From Chryseosolibacter sp044507115 (lineage in GTDB: Bacteria > Bacteroidota > Bacteroidia > Cytophagales > Cyclobacteriaceae), in NCBI GenBank assembly GCA_044507115.1, contig JBIQJZ010000211.1, positions 1 through 6,504 of the forward strand: DNA of 6,504 bases. Direction: 5' to 3'. The translations under genes were made by a program, and so were the position numbers. Below the pieces are notes generated by a model. It had not been told where the DNA came from and did not search any database. It worked only from the letters and a program-made list of their open reading frames with translations. This document shows positions 5,650 to 6,504 of this stretch, piece by piece; within the stretch, counting starts at the first letter, position 1; every line of letters starts with the position of its first letter.

Positions 5650-6069
5650 CTAATAATACCGAATAACCAAGACGTGCCTGATAAGGCCATGCCCGACTAT
5701 TACCTCCGCTTTTTCAAAGGACGGTGGGCCAAATATACCTATCGAATTGTTCCCAAATGCGAATCCTTCCTTTGGGATCCCAAAGAAATTTGTGTCGAGC
5801 TTGCCATTCGCGTTCTCGTCGTGGATAACACTTACGGCATACGCTCGGGCTTTGAGGTTGGAGAACACAACCGATACGGAATCACCGGTAATCGGTACAA
5901 TCTGTCCGAAAGTTGCCTTCTTTGGGAATTCCCCGGCGTTGTCAAACAAGCCAATCATCAGGTTCCCTTTGACTGACCGCAACTCTGTCACTGTGATCCG
6001 CAGCTCTGATTGCGCGGTGCCGCTTAGATGCGTTAGCGAAAAGATGATTATCAACGGGAACGCTCTCAT
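5650..6069 (-). CDS. Exported DUF2141 family protein
   Basis: From ATG 6069 this is 139 residues. An N-terminal signal peptide (MRAF, a hydrophobic stretch to about 14, then LSGTA) probably ends before Q20, giving a mature protein of about 120 residues in the periplasm or outside. The rest fits DUF2141: GNLMIGLFD near 35-43, FPKKA near 48-52, YAVSVIHDEN at 77-86 and GKLDTNFFGIPKEG at 89-102, then FGPPSFEKA. These are small beta-rich proteins of unknown function. The stretch D84-x-N86-x-N88-G-x-x-D92 looks like a calcium-binding loop of the EF-hand/dockerin kind. A GTG at 6081 would add four residues; ATG is favoured because the signal peptide then begins at its basic residue. The gene precedes the MerR/B12 regulator by 30 bp on the same strand, so the two are probably co-transcribed. 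Any part in carotenoid or light response is inferred from position only. Confidence 0.87.
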   Translation of the reverse strand: MRAFPLIIIFSLTHLSGTAQSELRITVTELRSVKGNLMIGLFDNAGEFPKKATFGQIVPITGDSVSVVFSNLKARAYAVSVIHDENANGKLDTNFFGIPKEGFAFGNNSIGIFGPPSFEKAEVIVGHGLIRHVLVIRYY

Positions 6070-6081
6070 GATTTTTTCCAC

Positions 6082-6133
6082 ACCACTTTGATATTGGAAA
6101 GCTACAAAAGAATTTTTTATCTACTTTGGCCAC
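6082..6133. promoter_or_regulatory. Divergent promoter region between the DUF2141 and esterase genes
   Basis: The two genes point away from each other across about 60 bp, so both promoters must lie in or around this A+T-rich stretch. On the plus strand TTTG at 6087-6090 and TACTTTG at 6122-6128 resemble Bacteroidota promoter elements. The second lacks one base of TAnnTTTG, and the implied transcript would have almost no leader. I could not place an element for the DUF2141 side. The AACGG cluster seen upstream of crtI is not repeated here. Confidence 0.3.
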
Positions 6134-6504
6134 ATGAAAACGAGGAACATCAAGCGCGCCACTCTTCTTTTATATAGCACGGCCTGCTTCATCCTGATTG
6201 CCAGCTTATCATGTACGCAAAATGTGCGTGACGATGCGCAGCGTACAAAAGAGAATACATGGGTATTCTTGCTCGCGGGACAGTCCAATATGGCTGGCCG
6301 CGGTAAGATTGAAAGTCAGGATACAGTGAAGCATCCACGAGTGTGGTCGATCAATGCCGATGGAGTTGTGATTGCAGCACAGGAACCTCTCCACTTTTAT
6401 GAGCCGCGAGTCGCGGGTCTTGATTGCGGCATGTCTTTCGCTAGAACGCTCATTGAAGAAGTGCCTGACAACGTGCATATATTGTTGATTCCTACTGCTG
6501 TCGG
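6134..6504 (+). CDS. SASA/GQSNM-family carbohydrate esterase lipoprotein, 3' end missing
   Basis: ATG at 6134 opens a frame that runs off the window end after 123 codons plus two bases. The N-terminus is basic (MKTRNIKR), then hydrophobic (about 10-24), then SLSC with Cys27. This is a probable lipoprotein signal peptide, with a lipobox looser than the consensus. From 43 the sequence matches the sialate O-acetylesterase/DUF303 (CE6-like) family: WVFLLAGQSNMAGRG at 43-57, with Ser51 as the catalytic serine of the SGNH-like GQSNM block. DCGMSFARTLIEEV at 97-110 and HILLIPTAVG at 115-124 follow, the latter matching the family's I-G-L-(I/V)-P-x-A-V-G-G strand. The catalytic Asp/His pair would lie beyond the window. 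The expected role is deacetylation of acetylated sugars or polysaccharides at the cell envelope. It is transcribed divergently from the DUF2141 gene and is not obviously related to pigment synthesis. Confidence 0.85.
   Translation, partial: MKTRNIKRATLLLYSTACFILIASLSCTQNVRDDAQRTKENTWVFLLAGQSNMAGRGKIESQDTVKHPRVWSINADGVVIAAQEPLHFYEPRVAGLDCGMSFARTLIEEVPDNVHILLIPTAV

Noticed and set aside
5747..6091. A 114-codon plus-strand frame over the DUF2141 gene
   Set aside because: It is opposite a gene with a clear signal peptide and family motifs.

Overview
The window looks like chromosomal DNA of a member of the Bacteroidota, probably the Cytophagales/Chitinophagales side. This is inferred from protein style only: a GSGFSSL-type CrtI, a one-piece CrtYcd lycopene cyclase, a DUF2141 exported protein, an 'AQ'-type signal peptide end, weak or absent Shine-Dalgarno sequences, and a SASA-type lipoprotein. 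No rRNA or other taxonomic marker is present.

Layout. (1) Positions 1-615, plus strand: the 3' two-thirds of a fumarylacetoacetate hydrolase (FAH) family gene, followed by a 12-bp stem structure. (2) Positions 616-957: a mostly non-coding stretch between two convergent transcription units, with one possible 33-residue reading frame. (3) Positions 4544 down to 958, minus strand: a compact carotenoid operon in the order crtI - crtB - crtZ - lycopene cyclase, with gaps of -4 to +19 bp. (4) Positions 4545-4743: the promoter region of that operon, carrying five WWWAACGG-like elements, two of which form a perfect 10-bp inverted repeat. (5) Positions 6069 down to 4744, minus strand: a two-gene unit made of a small exported DUF2141 protein and a MerR-type regulator with a B12-binding C-terminal half (CarH/LitR-like). 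(6) Positions 6082-6133: a short divergent promoter region. (7) Positions 6134-6504, plus strand: the start of a SASA/GQSNM-family esterase lipoprotein that runs off the window.

How the genes work together. CrtB joins two geranylgeranyl diphosphates into phytoene, CrtI desaturates it to lycopene, the membrane cyclase closes the rings to beta-carotene, and CrtZ hydroxylates the rings to zeaxanthin. The regulator keeps the W-x9-EH and ExHxxG residues used by CarH photoreceptors to hold adenosylcobalamin. A light- and B12-controlled carotenoid operon is therefore the most economical reading, with the AACGG elements as candidate operators. The role of the DUF2141 protein is not known. No GGPP synthase, isopentenyl diphosphate isomerase or ketolase gene lies in this window. 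I see no tRNA, rRNA, CRISPR array, insertion sequence or phage gene here, and no clearly new multi-gene system. The points most worth following are the regulator's odd residue, its candidate operator cluster and its pairing with DUF2141.
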